A stretch of DNA of 64,000 nucleotides, taken from contig NC_134774.1 of the NCBI RefSeq assembly GCF_050436995.1, forward strand, positions 370,501 to 434,500, read 5' to 3'. Source of the DNA: Anticarsia gemmatalis (lineage: Eukaryota; Arthropoda; Insecta; Lepidoptera; Erebidae). Both the position numbers and the translations under genes were made by a program. Below the pieces are notes generated by a model that saw nothing but the letters and a program-made list of their open reading frames with translations, made no database searches and was not told where the DNA came from. Shown here in pieces: positions 1 to 12,700 of this stretch (its first letter is position 1; every line of letters begins with the position of its first letter).

Positions 1-117
1 GGGTCAGCTAGTGTTAGAATATTTCTCAACAGCCCCGAGTATGGGCACAGTTTCGCCCCCTTTTATATGGGACTAAGATTGTTAATAGCGAAACATGAGT
101 ATATCTAAATATATATC

Positions 118-338
118 ATTCAAAGGTGACTGACTGACATAGTGATCTATCAACGCACAGCCCAAACCACTGAACGGATCGAGCTGAAATTTGAAAAGCT
201 GGAAAGAAAGGAATTTGTAAAATAGCTAAGAAAGGATTTTGATCAATTGTACCCCCAGGGGATAAAATAGGTTTGAAAGTTTGTATGAAAATTCTCAAGT
301 CGCAAACCACGCGGAGGAAGTTGCGGGCAAAAGCTAGT
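118..338 (+). mobile_element. Helitron-like repeat, second family
   Basis: It begins AAGGTGACTGACTGACATAG and ends GGGCAAAAGCTAGT with a hairpin just before. Related copies are at 7250-7472, 31607-31880, 35664-35876 and, in reverse, 49606-49930 and 53868-54018. Confidence 0.75.
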
Positions 339-1379
339 TAGTAACATATACTTTTGCTTTTTTTTAGCGCCGCGTGTGACGGGCTCGAATCCCACCCGGA
401 ACAAATATTTGTGTGATGAGCACGGGTATTTGTTCTGAGCCTGAATGTTAATTTATCTATATAAGTATGTATTTAGAAGTATATAAGTTTTTTATCAGTT
501 GTCTGATTACCATAGTACAAGCTCTGCTTAGTTTGGAATCAGATGACCGTGTGTGAGTTGTCCCGCAATATTTATTTATTTATATTATTATTATTTATAC
601 ATCTTCGGGTATAACCGTCATGATATTGTGTATATACATGTACCTATGTACGTTTATCAATCATCTACCCACCCTGCCATTATACTATTGCGATAATAAA
701 AAAACTATTTAATTTCAAATCAGTAATTTATGTTACATTTCGTCATACTACAAGCCATAATACAGTGACGTATGAAATACGTGCTCAACTATGTGTAAGA
801 ATATCAACTAAGAAATAAACGATGATTAATATATGGTTTTACGAATCTTATTTACTTTGAAAGACTTTAGACTTTGTACTTTAACTTGCAGACTATTTGC
901 TTGGCAACTATAGAGCCTTTTATGTATGCGAGATTTGTAGCTTTGGGGGTATATAATTTTAGAAATTGTGTTTTCAACTTTTCTGGACTCGGACTGGACG
1001 GTCCCTTTTTCTAGAATATTTAAAGGAGAATGGGCAAAATAGTATGGAGCCTGGGCGATCCGCGGCCAAACTTGATTTTGGTATTTTTTAATGTAGTTTG
1101 GTCCTATAATTACTGTGTAGAAGTTTTATTGCCGCGACGCACTTATATGACGAATAAAATACATTTTTGTTTTTGAGCACTTTTAATAGTATAAAACTAT
1201 TTCTTATATTGCATACAAATATAGACATTATTAGTATTCGAACAATCATTACAAGTAAATATATAAATATCGTAAGTAAACATCTTGCTTTTCTATAACA
1301 TATTCACTGAGACGACTTATCTGTTGTTCATGATCTTCTTCTTATTAGAAGAAGCCTGTCTTGAATGCTCAGCTCAATA

Positions 1380-1588
1380 ACGAGGCGTTCATAGCCAGTT
1401 GCGCTCACTGGTCGGTAAACGATATGTAGGTTAAGCAGCCGTTGGCGCGGTCATGCTATAGATGGGTGATCGCATTGTGGTATTTGAACTGAGCGTCTCC
1501 GTGCTTCGGAGGGCACGTAAAAAGTCGGTCCCGGTTGTTGTCAACTAAGATAACAGTCGTTAAGCCATGTCAAATGTGTCACGTCGAA
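1380..1588 (+). mobile_element. 5S rRNA-derived SINE, family A
   Basis: The head contains GGTTAAGCAGCCGTTGGCGC and GATGGGTGATCGC, resembling the internal promoter region of 5S rRNA. The tail has CGTGCTTCGGAGGGCACGTA. Other copies: 16050-16309, 28269-28598, 37233-37415 (-), 40806-41030, 49256-49494. Confidence 0.75.
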
Positions 1589-1664
1589 AAAAGGCTGATC
1601 GCCGGTTATACTTTGGAATGCTGCTCTTTGTCTATTCTTATTGTTACGATTTTCAACTTCTAAC

Positions 1665-2035
1665 TGCCTCTGTGGCGCGGTCGGTAGTATATGCGACTGC
1701 GGTGCGAGAGGTCTCGGGTTCGAATCCTGGGTCGGGCCAAAAAGTATTTTCTGAGATTTTCTGTTAAGAATTTCCTAGAGATTGCCCGGAGTTAGGAAGT
1801 TGAGGTCGAAGACCTCCGTGCCTCGGAGAGCACGTAAAGCCGTCGGTCCTGCGCCTGACCTCTCACCGGTCGTGTCGGTTATCCGTCCCACCAAACTATG
1901 AGAGTGATGGAATAGAGAGTGTACCTGTGTATTGTGCACACACTTGGACACTATAAACAAAGTCCTGCACAGATGGCCAGGTTCAATGAAACTGACCGCC
2001 GTAGCCGTATATCGGCTAGGAGGACATTATTATAT
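1665..2035 (+). mobile_element. tRNA-derived SINE, family 4
   Basis: A-box TGGCGCGGTCGGTAG and B-box GGTTCGAATCC are followed by a long body. A reverse copy is at 50113-50447 and fragments at 6504-6600 and 34050-34105. Confidence 0.75.
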
Positions 2036-3445
2036 TGTTACGATTGTTATTTATGTTGATGGCATCGTTATAAGAAGATGTAACGTTATTACACAAAGCT
2101 AAATGCATTACAGACACGAAATAAACTTTATTATGTTCTATGAAATTCTATTATATTTACATGTAAATATATTGTTACCTAAAAGGATTGCAGCGAAACG
2201 TTCTTAGTAAAAGATGTTTCTAGTTATCATTACTTTAATTTGACACTACTTTCATTAATGGCCGCCGACCGCCCAGAAGTGCCCATTCTCCTTTAGTGGT
2301 TATTAATGAATGTTTATACAGGGTGTCCCAAAACTCAACGATAATCCGTGACAGGATGAAAGGCCAAGTTATACCGGTACAAGGAAAAACAAAATAAAAA
2401 ATCCATATCACTTAGTTCAGCAATAATAGACACTTTTCAAAAAAGTTGAAATTCCACAACCTTGGTCGCATTTTCAAGCCCTGCGATGCGAAGTTAAGTT
2501 TTAGTGAGTCATGGTTTACAAAAATATCGTTAGTTAACTAAAATGATAATCGTTTTAGTTAGTTAAAAATGTATATACATTTTTATATCTTTATTATTTA
2601 TCATCATGAAACCTATGTTTTAGTACATCAGTGTCCCGCAGGCTTATTTCGTTTGCAATATTGCACCTCATTGTACTTATATTTGCGAAAAGACCGTGCT
2701 ACAACCGGATAAATTAATTGTTATTATTAAATTATCTCGCGACTTACGTAATAATGTAGGCTCACCGTGTAACCACATTAGCACATTGGGATAAGGCATT
2801 TGAACTATATTTTTAGACTTGTACTAAAAAAAAGTAACTCTCCTGATATTTCGTTTCACGATGGATCAGGGAGAGTAATCACTCCGAACAAAATATGAAC
2901 TCGGGAGGATAAGGCATTATAAAAACTGCTTCCAATTTAACTTTTTAGCCAGATTTGACTGCAATAAAATAACTAACAAATATTGCAAATTTATAAATTA
3001 GGTTATGACCCATTCTCTCTTAAGTGACGCAAGCGAAGTTGCGCGGGTTTGCCAAGTTCTGGTCAACAACCTTATAGATAGCACTATGTAATGTTGAGTC
3101 GTTTACACGACAGAAGAAGTTCTATACAAACATACAAACTTTTCACCCAAATGTACTCAGATAATCGGTTCAGTAGCTCAGCTCAGCTCTAAATTAAACA
3201 CATTATCTTTTACAAACAAAAGGCAAATCCCATCTTCATGGTAACAGTAGACCACACATGGATAAACAATACTGTAGGAAGTGACGTCACACAACAATGG
3301 CTGCCCTACACATGTTCTTAGAATACAACTGTACACATCAGACCGGCTGTAAATGGCCCCAATATATGTAGTTCCAAACGCTCGTTCCCTTCAAGAACTC
3401 TCGAGCATGTAAAATTGTATCACGATGTTTATCTTCTATATCCAT

Positions 3446-3700
3446 GCTATCCATACTAATATTATTAATGCAAAAGTAACTCTGTCTGTCTGTCTGTTAC
3501 TCAATCACGCCTAAACTACTGAACCAATTTGCATGAAATTTGGTATGGAGACATTGATACCCGAGAAAGGACCTAGGCAATATTTCATCACGCTACGACC
3601 AAAAGGAGCAGAGTACCAGTAAAAAATGTTACAAAGACGGGAAAAAATTTCACCCATTCTCTCTTATTGGACGCAAGCGAAGTTGCACGGGTCAGCTAGT
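3446..3700 (+). mobile_element. Mosaic Helitron
   Basis: The 5' half has the CTGT repeat and AACTACTGAACCAATTTGCA; the 3' half switches to the Lep1-like GGAGCAGAGTACCAGT and GGGTCAGCTAG end. Confidence 0.82.
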
Positions 3701-3807
3701 CTTCTATACTTCGAAAAGTCATTGTATTGCCAAACTTTATCAGAATCGTTAAAGTTATTTCGCTTTTGCTCAGAAGAATTTCTTATTGTACTCGTTTAAA
3801 AATTAAT

Positions 3808-4069
3808 CTATACTAATATAATAAAGCTGAAGAGTTTGTTTGTTTGTTTGTTTGTTTGTTTGAACGCGCTAATCTCCGGAACTACTGATCCGATTTGAAA
3901 AATTCTTTCAGTGTTAGATAGTCCATTTATTGAGGAAGGTTATAGGCTATATATCATCACGCTACGACCAAAAGGAGCAGAGTAACAGTAAAAAATGTTA
4001 CAAAAACGGGGAAAATTTTGACCCATTCTCTCTTACGTGACGCAAGCGAAGTTGCGCGGGTCAGCTAGT
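3808..4069 (+). mobile_element. Non-autonomous Helitron (Lep1-like), full length
   Basis: It starts TCTATACTAATATAATAAAG, has a GTTT microsatellite, and ends GGGTCAGCTAG before T. A CGCAA/TTGCG hairpin lies just before the CTAG end. TC start, CTRR end, hairpin and A/T insertion site define Helitrons. Confidence 0.88.
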
Positions 4070-4398
4070 TTTGGATAAAAGCATAGCTTTTTAAACATCA
4101 CCACTTACAACTACAATCATAACTTAACTCGCAACCGGCGGTCCTGTAGAACAACATGAATGAGGCAAGGGAAGTTAGCCAGGATCGTACAAAGTGGGGT
4201 TTTTTAGTCTCTGTCTATCCCTATCGTAAAAAAGCGAATTATGTAGTAGGTATGTATGTTATAACTAAATGTAGCGTTCAAGGAAAAACAATGAATTCAC
4301 AGGAAATATGATAAAAAACACAATAGGAACAACGGTAGAGTAATTAATAACGCGATGACTTCATCTCATTAATATTATATAGAGTTTATATGTACATA

Positions 4399-4642
4399 CT
4401 AGCTGACCCGCGCAACTTCGCTTGCGTCACCTAAGAGAATGGGTCAAAATTTTCCCCGTTTTTGTAACATTTTTCGTTGCTACTCCGCTCCTAATGACCG
4501 TAGCGTGATGTTATATAGCCTATAGCCTTCCTCGATAAATGGGCTATCTAACACTGAAAGAATTTTTCAAATCGGACCCGTAGTTCCTGAGATTAGCGCG
4601 TTCAAACAAACAAACTCTTTAGCTTTGTAATATTAGTATAGA
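4399..4642 (-). mobile_element. Non-autonomous Helitron (Lep1-like)
   Basis: Reverse-orientation copy beginning CTAGCTGACCCGCGCAACTT and ending TATTAGTATAGA. Confidence 0.87.
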
Positions 4643-4990
4643 ATGCCTACTATTCTACGATAGTGTTATCTTACTTACATATATTTTAAATTCGAAGGTT
4701 TGTAAGTTATGGATGTGTTTTTGTATAAAAAAAACTATTTGACAGTTTTTAATTAAATTTGGTACACCGCTAGCTTATAAATGTTAAAGAATTTCCGTAC
4801 GTGGGTCTAAGCAAGACTAAATTTCATGAAATTTAAGAGTCCCAAATTTTACCAAAATCCTTCAAGTAGTTTTGTCGTGAAAGAGTCAAAATATCTATTC
4901 CACAAACTTTCGCATTTATAACACTAATAGAGTGTTTCATCCCGGGTTTAAATATGCAAAATTTCATGAAAATTAGTGCCTAGTTGTTTG

Positions 4991-5174
4991 AATGGATCTT
5001 CTAGGATGCGGTTACCCTGAACCAGAAGACTACAGGCTGCTTCCGGTGGGGTGCATAGCAAAACTGATAAGTTTTGCCCGTCTAGAGTAGCAAAGGAGGG
5101 GGTGACACAAAGGATCAGGAATAGTCGAAGTGTCAGCCAGGCATTAACTGGCCCACCCCTAAGATAAGATAAGA
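4991..5174 (+). mobile_element. 3'-end fragment of the same LINE family
   Basis: The sequence repeats the last part of the LINE at 52474-52676, including the AGAAGACTACAGGCTGCTTC stretch and the GATAA tail, with a small deletion before its stop. A second tail copy lies at 5325-5353. Confidence 0.8.
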
Positions 5175-5898
5175 AACAGAAATATTTCGAATTCCAAAAT
5201 TAGGGCGCTTATTCAATTGCACAAATTGGTATCGAATTCGATAAGAACACTTGCTTGCAAGTTTTCGAGGTAGACCTATTGAGGTCAAAGATACTTGTCC
5301 GTTAGACCTCACAGCGTTAGGCCAAACCCCCACCCCTAAGATAAGATAAGATGAGCCTAGTTGTTCAGTGTTGGTCTCAACCAGTCTTAACTAAGAACTG
5401 TTGTAAATAAGTGTGTACATTAACGCCTACGTACGGCCATTTCCGATCACATTCTATGGGTGGAATATAAAATTTATTAGCTCTTATTTCTAGTTTGTTA
5501 TTTAAATGAGGCATTAAACTGTTTTGGGAGTACGTGGACTTACGTGGTAACGTGTACAGCCAAGTGGCACTTCTGTTACGTGTCGGTGGTAGGCTGTGTG
5601 CTGTTCAAAGGTGTTGGGTTCGAATACTAGATTGGGTTAAAAAATCTAGCCTCCTATACCTCAAAGTCATTCAGAATATAAACTTATCACAGTGCAATTT
5701 TCCATCAAATTCATTCAAGTTTTTGCATAAAAGCAAAAATCTTGTCTACTTACATACATGAAAATCATTCTTGAACGGAAAATTCATGAGTTCTTTCACG
5801 CAATCTCTTCTGAATGTATTCTAATAAAGTTCAGTCAAATAAATAAGTTCCTCTTTTCTTGAAGTTGGTTCAAATATGTAGGTACCCCAGATTCATAT

Positions 5899-6110
5899 AC
5901 CACTAGAGGCCGCCCGCGACTTCATCCGCGTGAAGACCCTTCCCTTTGGGAACTCCGGGATAAAAAGTAGCCTAATTGTTATTCTGGGTTTTCAGCTACC
6001 TATATACCAAATTTCATCGTAATCGGTTCAGAGTATTTGCGTGAAAGAGTAACAAACATCCATACATACATTCTCACAAACTTTCGCAATCATAATATAA
6101 GTAGGATAGT
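5899..6110 (-). mobile_element. Helitron-like repeat, fourth family
   Basis: Contains CGCGACTTCATCCGCGTGAA and ends near CTTTCGCAATCATAATATAA. A second copy (8375-8650) is split by a SINE. Confidence 0.6.
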
Positions 6111-6769
6111 AGGATTAACCTGCATCCAATGCCCAAATGTATGGTTAACTATCTCGAACCCAGGACCTCTAGATCACAATACCACGTTTCAAACTACAGA
6201 GGCAGTCATTCAAAAGATGATGTAATAATTAAAATAACATACATACATACATACATCTGTAATCATTTGTAGATGAGATAATCTAAATTTAGCTGTATGA
6301 ATGACATACAGTTTTTGGTAGTAAAGTCGAAGGCCACATGTTAGGATTATGCTAAAAACTTGTATTGAAACTTTTGCAGTCCATCGTGAATATTATTTTT
6401 TTGTATTTTTTTTTATTAGATGACACATCTCGCGAGTGTTTTGCAAATTGAACAAGGTGTCTTAGGGGCTAGTTTCGGATAAAATAAACCGAATCTGAAC
6501 AATGGCTGGTGTCGTCCTGGCCGATTACGGCTACGGCGGCCAGTTTCATTGAAACCAGACTACTGTGCAGGACTTTGTTAATGTCAAAGTACAATCAGAC
6601 CCGAAACAATTTGTGGGAATAATTGTTCCGTGGGTAAAGTCCGAGATGTCCCCTCTAACACTCTAACAATGTCCTTCGGGGTGACAATTGGGAATAAAAG
6701 TAGGATGGGAATCGAGGTCACGACCTCCCGACGCAATGGCGACCTTAACCACTGCGCCATCGAGGTACA

Positions 6770-6942
6770 GTCAATCTGGTAATCTTTGAATCATTTGAGT
6801 AACATTGGCAGTGGGAAAGTTTGCAAAACTAAAATAAACTTTTATCAATAGTGTTGGTTTCATACGAAAAAATAATGGAAACTAGTTCATATTCCCACCG
6901 TCAATGTTACCCGAATGATTCAAAGTTACCCAGATTGACGTT
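6770..6942. mobile_element. Snapback MITE, second type
   Basis: Arms of about 50 bp beginning GTCAATCTGGTAATCTTTGA fold back imperfectly. A related copy is at 43934-44102. Confidence 0.7.
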
Positions 6943-7487
6943 AGTCTGTCAGCATTTCTTGGTCATAAAGCACTCATATCCTTCTTCAAGATTCGTCCAA
7001 AAAAAGCCCAACAGGTTTGAAAGTAGTATTCATGCGAAGGTCAAAATTTCAATGACATTTACTATATACTGTCACCGTGACATAATATCGCTATTTCTGA
7101 GTATATAATAATAAACGCATGAATATTTAATAGCTGTTATGTACAATGGAGTTTGCCGTCATGAGCACGATATCGAAGCTTTACCGTGTATGTATAACTA
7201 GTTTCTGTCCTCGACTTCGTTCGCATAAAGATATATTCCGGGGTAAAAAGTATCAAAGGTGACTGACTGACATTGTGATCAACGCGCAGCCCAAACCACT
7301 GAACGGATCGGGCTGAAATGTTACATGCAGGTAGATGTTATGACGTAAGCATCCGCTAAGAAAGGATTTTGAACAATTCTACTCCCAAGAGGATAAAATA
7401 GGGGATAAAATCTTGTATGAAAATTCTGTCATAAGTCACAGACCACGCGGACGAAGTTGCGGGCAAAAGCTACTGCGTTTATATTAA

Positions 7488-7735
7488 TGGACGGGCTCCG
7501 TGGCGCAGTGGTTAAGGTAGTCGCCACGCCACGTCTTGGGCTCGATTCCCATACGGAACGAATTTTCGTGCGATCCACAAATAGTTGTTCCAGGTCTAGT
7601 TGTACTTAGTGTTCGTTGTTTGTATGTTTGTAAAAGTTCTCGCGACACAAGAGCAATTCTCAGTGTAGGAGTTGACTACTTAACTATTTTAAAAAAACAT
7701 GCTGTGCCGACTCCACGCCATATGGGATAATTACT
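7488..7735 (+). mobile_element. tRNA-derived SINE, family 1
   Basis: A-box TGGCGCAGTGG and B-box-like GGCTCGATTCCC lie at the start. Copies are at 9767-9970, 11078-11205, 17945-18165 (-), 26632-26830 (-), 29520-29695 (-), 30093-30275, 38440-38612 (-) and 44288-44472. Confidence 0.75.
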
Positions 7736-7765
7736 AGAAAAAAAACAAAAGTTTGGTTTACATCT

Positions 7766-7957
7766 ATATTAATCTATACTAATATTATAAAGCTGAAGAG
7801 TTTATTTGTTTGTTCGAACGCGCTTATCTCAGAAACTAATGATGCGGCTTTAAAAAAATATTTTACTGTTTTTAGGAGTGGAGTAACAACGAAAAATTAA
7901 AAAAAAACGGGGAATTTATTACCCGAGACGCAAGCGAAGCTGCGCGGGTCAGCTAGT
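7766..7957 (+). mobile_element. Non-autonomous Helitron (Lep1-like), internally shortened
   Basis: Both ends are present (TCTATACTAATATTATAAAG and GGGTCAGCTAG), with the middle deleted. Confidence 0.82.
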
Positions 7958-8903
7958 AGTAACTATTGAAGGTCTCAGTACGAGAGTTAGGGACACCTTT
8001 TATAAAGGTCAAAGACCTTTAAACGTACAAAACGAAAAAGAGCAGAAGTTTTGTTCAAATAGGCTTAGTTGTGTGGCTAGAACCGGTCAGTGAGTGAGTC
8101 ATTTTCTCTAGTAGGTACACGAGTCCTTCGTTCAGTCGTGACGGAATGTGGATGTTATCTTACAAAAAGTGAAGGTCAATGACCTCAACGGAGATTAGTT
8201 TAAAGAGAACATGAATAAGGAGAGATTTGAGAAAGAATCGCGTTGAGAAATCGGCTCTAATTTATAAAAATATGATATTTTAGTGTATGTCTGTTTAAAT
8301 AAATATCATTGGACACACACGGACATTAAATTCCGAACTTATTTCTTATTAAAAAAATAAATAAATAGAAGCCTATGTGTTATTCTGAGTCTTCAGCTAC
8401 ATACATACATATACCAATTTTCATCGTAATCGGTTCAGTTGCATTTGTGTGAAAGAGTAACAAACATACATAAATAAATAAATATTATTGGACAATTCAC
8501 ACATGGTCATTTGATTCCAAACTAAGCAGAGCTTGTACTATGGTCACCAAATAACTGATAAACATACTTATATACTTCTAAAAACATACTTATATAGGTA
8601 CATTTACATCCAGGCTCACAAACTTTCGCATTTGTAATATTAGTAGGACATTGTATGTAGGTATGTCTTAGCGTCGAACCTAAATATATTCGGCTAGCTC
8701 CATAAACTAACGTAACTGGTTCACGTTTGTACGTAAATTCAGATGGTTATATTTAGCTGAAGTAAACTGCATGCTATATGTAGGCCTTTAATGCAAGCTG
8801 ATGAAAACTTGGTCGTGTTTCATAATAAACGTTTTGGGAATAACTCTCGGTGAACTGATTCTGAACTAAGTTGAGCATCTACTGTTGTAAACAGATCTAT
8901 ACT

Positions 8904-9211
8904 ATTACTAGCGGACCCGACAGACGTTGTCCTGTCTACACGTCTTTAATTTGAAAATTTTACGGGACAGACTAAAAATATTTGACACTGCGATGGTAGC
9001 GCCGTCTGTCGGGTCCAATGTAAAACATTCCAAAATCAACAACTACTAATAAATTAAAAATTAATTAAAAAAATATTGTGCAGCGGACAAAATTGTGAAC
9101 GTAAACCATTCTCAGATCCCCTTGAACACACACAAAAAATTTCATCAAAATCGGTCGAGTCGTTTAAGAGAAGTTCAGTAACATACACACTTACAGAAGA
9201 AATAATAAAGC
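8904..9211 (-). mobile_element. Helitron-like repeat, third family
   Basis: It begins CTAGCGGACCCGACAGACG and continues to CACACTTACAGAAGAA. Copies lie at 40596-40793 (+), 43178-43361 (+), 45350-45502 (-) and a diverged one at 26399-26590 (-). Confidence 0.72.
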
Positions 9212-9638
9212 TTGAACGCGCTAATCTCTTAAACCGCCAGAGTGCACTTAAAATTGAAACAATTTAAAGGACATTAGAATATTTAGCTTTATATTAAGTT
9301 TTTTTCTAATTGGCACACAACAATAAGGTCCTACAGCTTGATTAAAACTACAGGGTGACATGTCTGCAAAATGCCACGGGACTCCGGCCGAAAGGGGCCC
9401 CCGATCATAGGAGAATCCCAACTCTCAACATTTATTATTTATCCTACATGTTAAGTAAAAAAAAGTAAAAAAAATGTATTAAAAATTCAATGAATTTGTA
9501 AAAAAAAGTTCACCTTTTTTATATAAGGGCGACCCATCCGTTGAATTTGCCACGGGCCTCGAACGGTGTAGTTACACCACTGCCGGGACTGCCTGTCGTA
9601 AGCAGGCACTTATTTTAAAGGAGATTATTTTGTTCCAG

Positions 9639-9737
9639 GGCATGAATCTCCGGCTGGCATTCGCCATAGTGTCATCAGCTTGCTGGTCTGCCTTCCAGCA
9701 TGGTTACAATACAGGAGTTATGAATGCACCACAAGCT
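9639..9737 (+). CDS. Sugar transporter exon 1 of those seen (helix 1)
   Basis: The exon follows an acceptor TGTTCCAG and ends before GTAAGTAT. It encodes G-M-N-L-R-L through GYNTGVMNAPQA in phase 0. The ATG at 9642 could serve as start, but it would leave almost no cytosolic N-terminus, so an upstream exon is more likely. Confidence 0.88.
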
Positions 9738-12700
9738 GTAAGTATTACGACATTATTAAGTCACTGCCTCCGTAACGCAGAGGTTTAGGTCGCCACGCCG
9801 CTACCATTGCGATGAGAGGTCGTGGGTCCGATTCCTACACGGAACAGTTAATTGTGCGATTCGCAAATTGTTTCGGATCCGATTGTACTTTGTGTCCGTT
9901 GTTTGTAGGTTTGTATACTCCCCGCGACACAAAAGCAATTATTCGTGCTGGAGTTGTCTTTTTTAACCCATTACAGTTCCACTGCTGGGCAAGGATCTGC
10001 TCCCGAACGAGGGGTAAGGCCTTGAGTCCACCACGCTGCCCAAGTGCGGGTTGAGACTTTGCATGCCCTCAATAAATGTAAAAAAAATGATAGAATGGGT
10101 TGTGGAGGTCAGATAGGCAGTCACTCCATGTAAAACACTGGTATTCAGCTACATCCGGTGAGACTGGAAGCCGACTCCAACATAGGAAGAAAGGCTAGAC
10201 TGATGATAACATAACTTGGAACAGTCATCGGTGTGTTGCCTCGACCACTTGCGTAGATACCAACTTATAGCTAATTAATATGATTTTTATATATATTTAC
10301 AGATAATGTCGGAATGGCTTCAGAAGGACGTATTATCCGGTACCAACACGTCTATACCAGCGATAGACGACCCTAAAGTGACCACAGTGATGTCCATAGC
10401 TGTATCTATTTATTGCGTCGGGGGCATGATTGGCGGCATCGTTACCGGGTTCATTGCTGACAGGTTAGTAGGGTTACTGAAAAAGTATGTTTTTAATAAG
10501 AATAAAATAGTATAACTACTATACACAATACACTTTTTTTTTTAGCCCATTAATGTCCCACTGCTGGGCAAGGGTCTCCTCCCGCGAGGGAGGGGTTTGG
10601 CCTTGAGTCCACCACGCTGGCCAAGTGCGGGTTGGGGACTATGCATGCCTCAATAAATGTTTTAGTAATACAATAACAAAACTAAAATAGTTAGTTAAAC
10701 ACATTTGTGTTTTGTAATTCTCACAAAAAATATCATGTTTTTGAAAACTACAATAAAAATTACAAAATACCGACTTCAAACCAAAATTTTAGTAACGTTG
10801 CGCCTTATCTATCATCAATATATCAAAGTAACGCATTTTAAAGGACATTTCAAAAACAAAAATCTGATCTGGATAAAAAAATGGACCCATTGGGAATCAA
10901 CATCTTTAAAAAAGTTATGTTATGACAAACATTAAAACATACAGATTATTAATTGAGAATATGATATTTTTTAAGCCGTCGTGTAAGGTTGCACTGCAAC
11001 TGTGGGGAGTTGGTGCAGGCTGCAGTGACTCGAGGAAATTGATTTCGCATGAAAGTCTCTATTCTATAATCAGACAGACTGGACCTCCGTGTCGCGGTCC
11101 CACACGGAATAAATATTTGTGCGATCCATAGTTGTTTCGGGTCTGATTGTAGTTAGGCGTCTGTTGTTTCTATGTTTGTAAAAGTCCCCGCGACACAAAA
11201 GCAATTCTTTGCCCCGCACTAAGAATTGCTTTTGCGTCGCGGGGACTTAATCAAAGGAAAGAAAGGCATTCCTTACCATACTGTATATAGGTACTTTAAA
11301 ACCTTCAATATAATTTTTCTACTTACAGGTTTGGCAGAAAAGGTGGTCTATTACTGAACAATATAATAGTACTGATCGCAGCTCTTTTCGAAGGAACATC
11401 TAAGCTGGCCAACTCAGCTGAACTACTCATTGTAGGAAGGTTTGTATCTTTTCTTATCAAAATTGATATTAACGTAGTCACCTCGCCGCAATAACTGTAG
11501 CGTCGCATTTGGTGGACTCGAATCCCACCCGGAGCAAATATTTGTGTGATGAGCACGAGTATCTGTTCTGAGCCTGGTCGTTAATGTATCTATATAAGTA
11601 TGTATTTACAAGTATATAAGTATGTTTGTCAGTTATCTGGTTACAGTACAAGCTTGGAATCAAATGACCGTGTGAGAAGTTGTCCAATGGTAATTTTCAA
11701 AGAGCTTTGACAGTCGTTAACAGTAGTTAGAAGCTTGAAAGTCTGACAACCAGTCTTACCGAGAGGTATCGTGTTATATCTCAGGTAACTGTGTTGTGGA
11801 GGTCCGATAGACGTTCTCTACTAATTTCGACTATTAATTTTGCTATAGAAAAAAATTACACGAAAATCTGTTCAGCGCCTCTACCGAGTTCCGTAAGAAC
11901 TAATTTGGCAGTACATTTTAAATGTCAAACTCTCGATTCTCGACAGTACAGACTATACAGAATTGCGCTACTTTTGTTCCAGACTGCTGATAGGTGTGAA
12001 CAACGGTTTAAACGCAGGCCTAGCTCCTATGTACCTCGCAGAAATATCTCCCGTGTCGCTACGAGGATCTGTAAGTAAACTTTATCTATACTTATCTATA
12101 CTAATCTATACTATATACTATATACTTTCATTCATTCATTCATACTATACTATATACTATATATACTATAATATTATTATATTATTTATTATTATTTATT
12201 ATTATTTATTATTAATTATTAATATTATAAAGCTGAAGAGTTTGTTTGTTCGAACGCGCTAATCCCACGAACTACTGGTCCGATTTGAAAAATTATTTCA
12301 GTGTTAGATAGTCCATATATCGAGGAAGGCTATAGGCTATATAACATCACGGTAAGACCAATAGGAGCAGAGTACCAGTGAAAAATGTTACAAAAACGGG
12401 GAAAAGTGTGACCCAATCTCTCTTATGTGACGCAAGCTAGGTTGCGCGGGTCAGCTAGTATAAATTTATGACTCAAGGACCAACCCCTCCCTCTCGTTTG
12501 GAAGGAGACCCTTGCCCTGCAGTGGGACAGTAATTGAGAAAAAAATATGCCATATTAAAAAACGGAACTTTCTAATTTAGTTTCTTTGTTCAAGTTGTAC
12601 GCGTATATACATTCCGGTGTCAATTTTTTTATCTATACTAATATTATAAAGCTGAAGAGTTTGTTTGTTTGTTTGATTGTTTGTTTGTTTGTTTGTTTGA

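Larger units (their letters stand above)
1..9638. other. Repeat-rich region upstream of the transporter exons
   Basis: No host coding exon was recognised here. Besides the repeats listed, stretches at about 580-1360, 2040-2310, 2530-3430, 4645-4990, 5355-5890, 7960-8370 and 9215-9635 show nothing I can name. The transporter's first exon or promoter may lie here or further left. Confidence 0.6.

Noticed and set aside
7500..7560. tRNA gene-like A and B boxes
   Set aside because: The boxes belong to SINE heads found many times in the window; no cloverleaf or anticodon arm can be closed.
1..9638. A third host gene upstream of the transporter
   Set aside because: All open frames are short and fall in recognised repeats or show no family motif.
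11791..12078. Open frame of 95 codons on the + strand
   Set aside because: It crosses the intron and transporter exon 4 in a wrong frame; the family motifs are in another frame.
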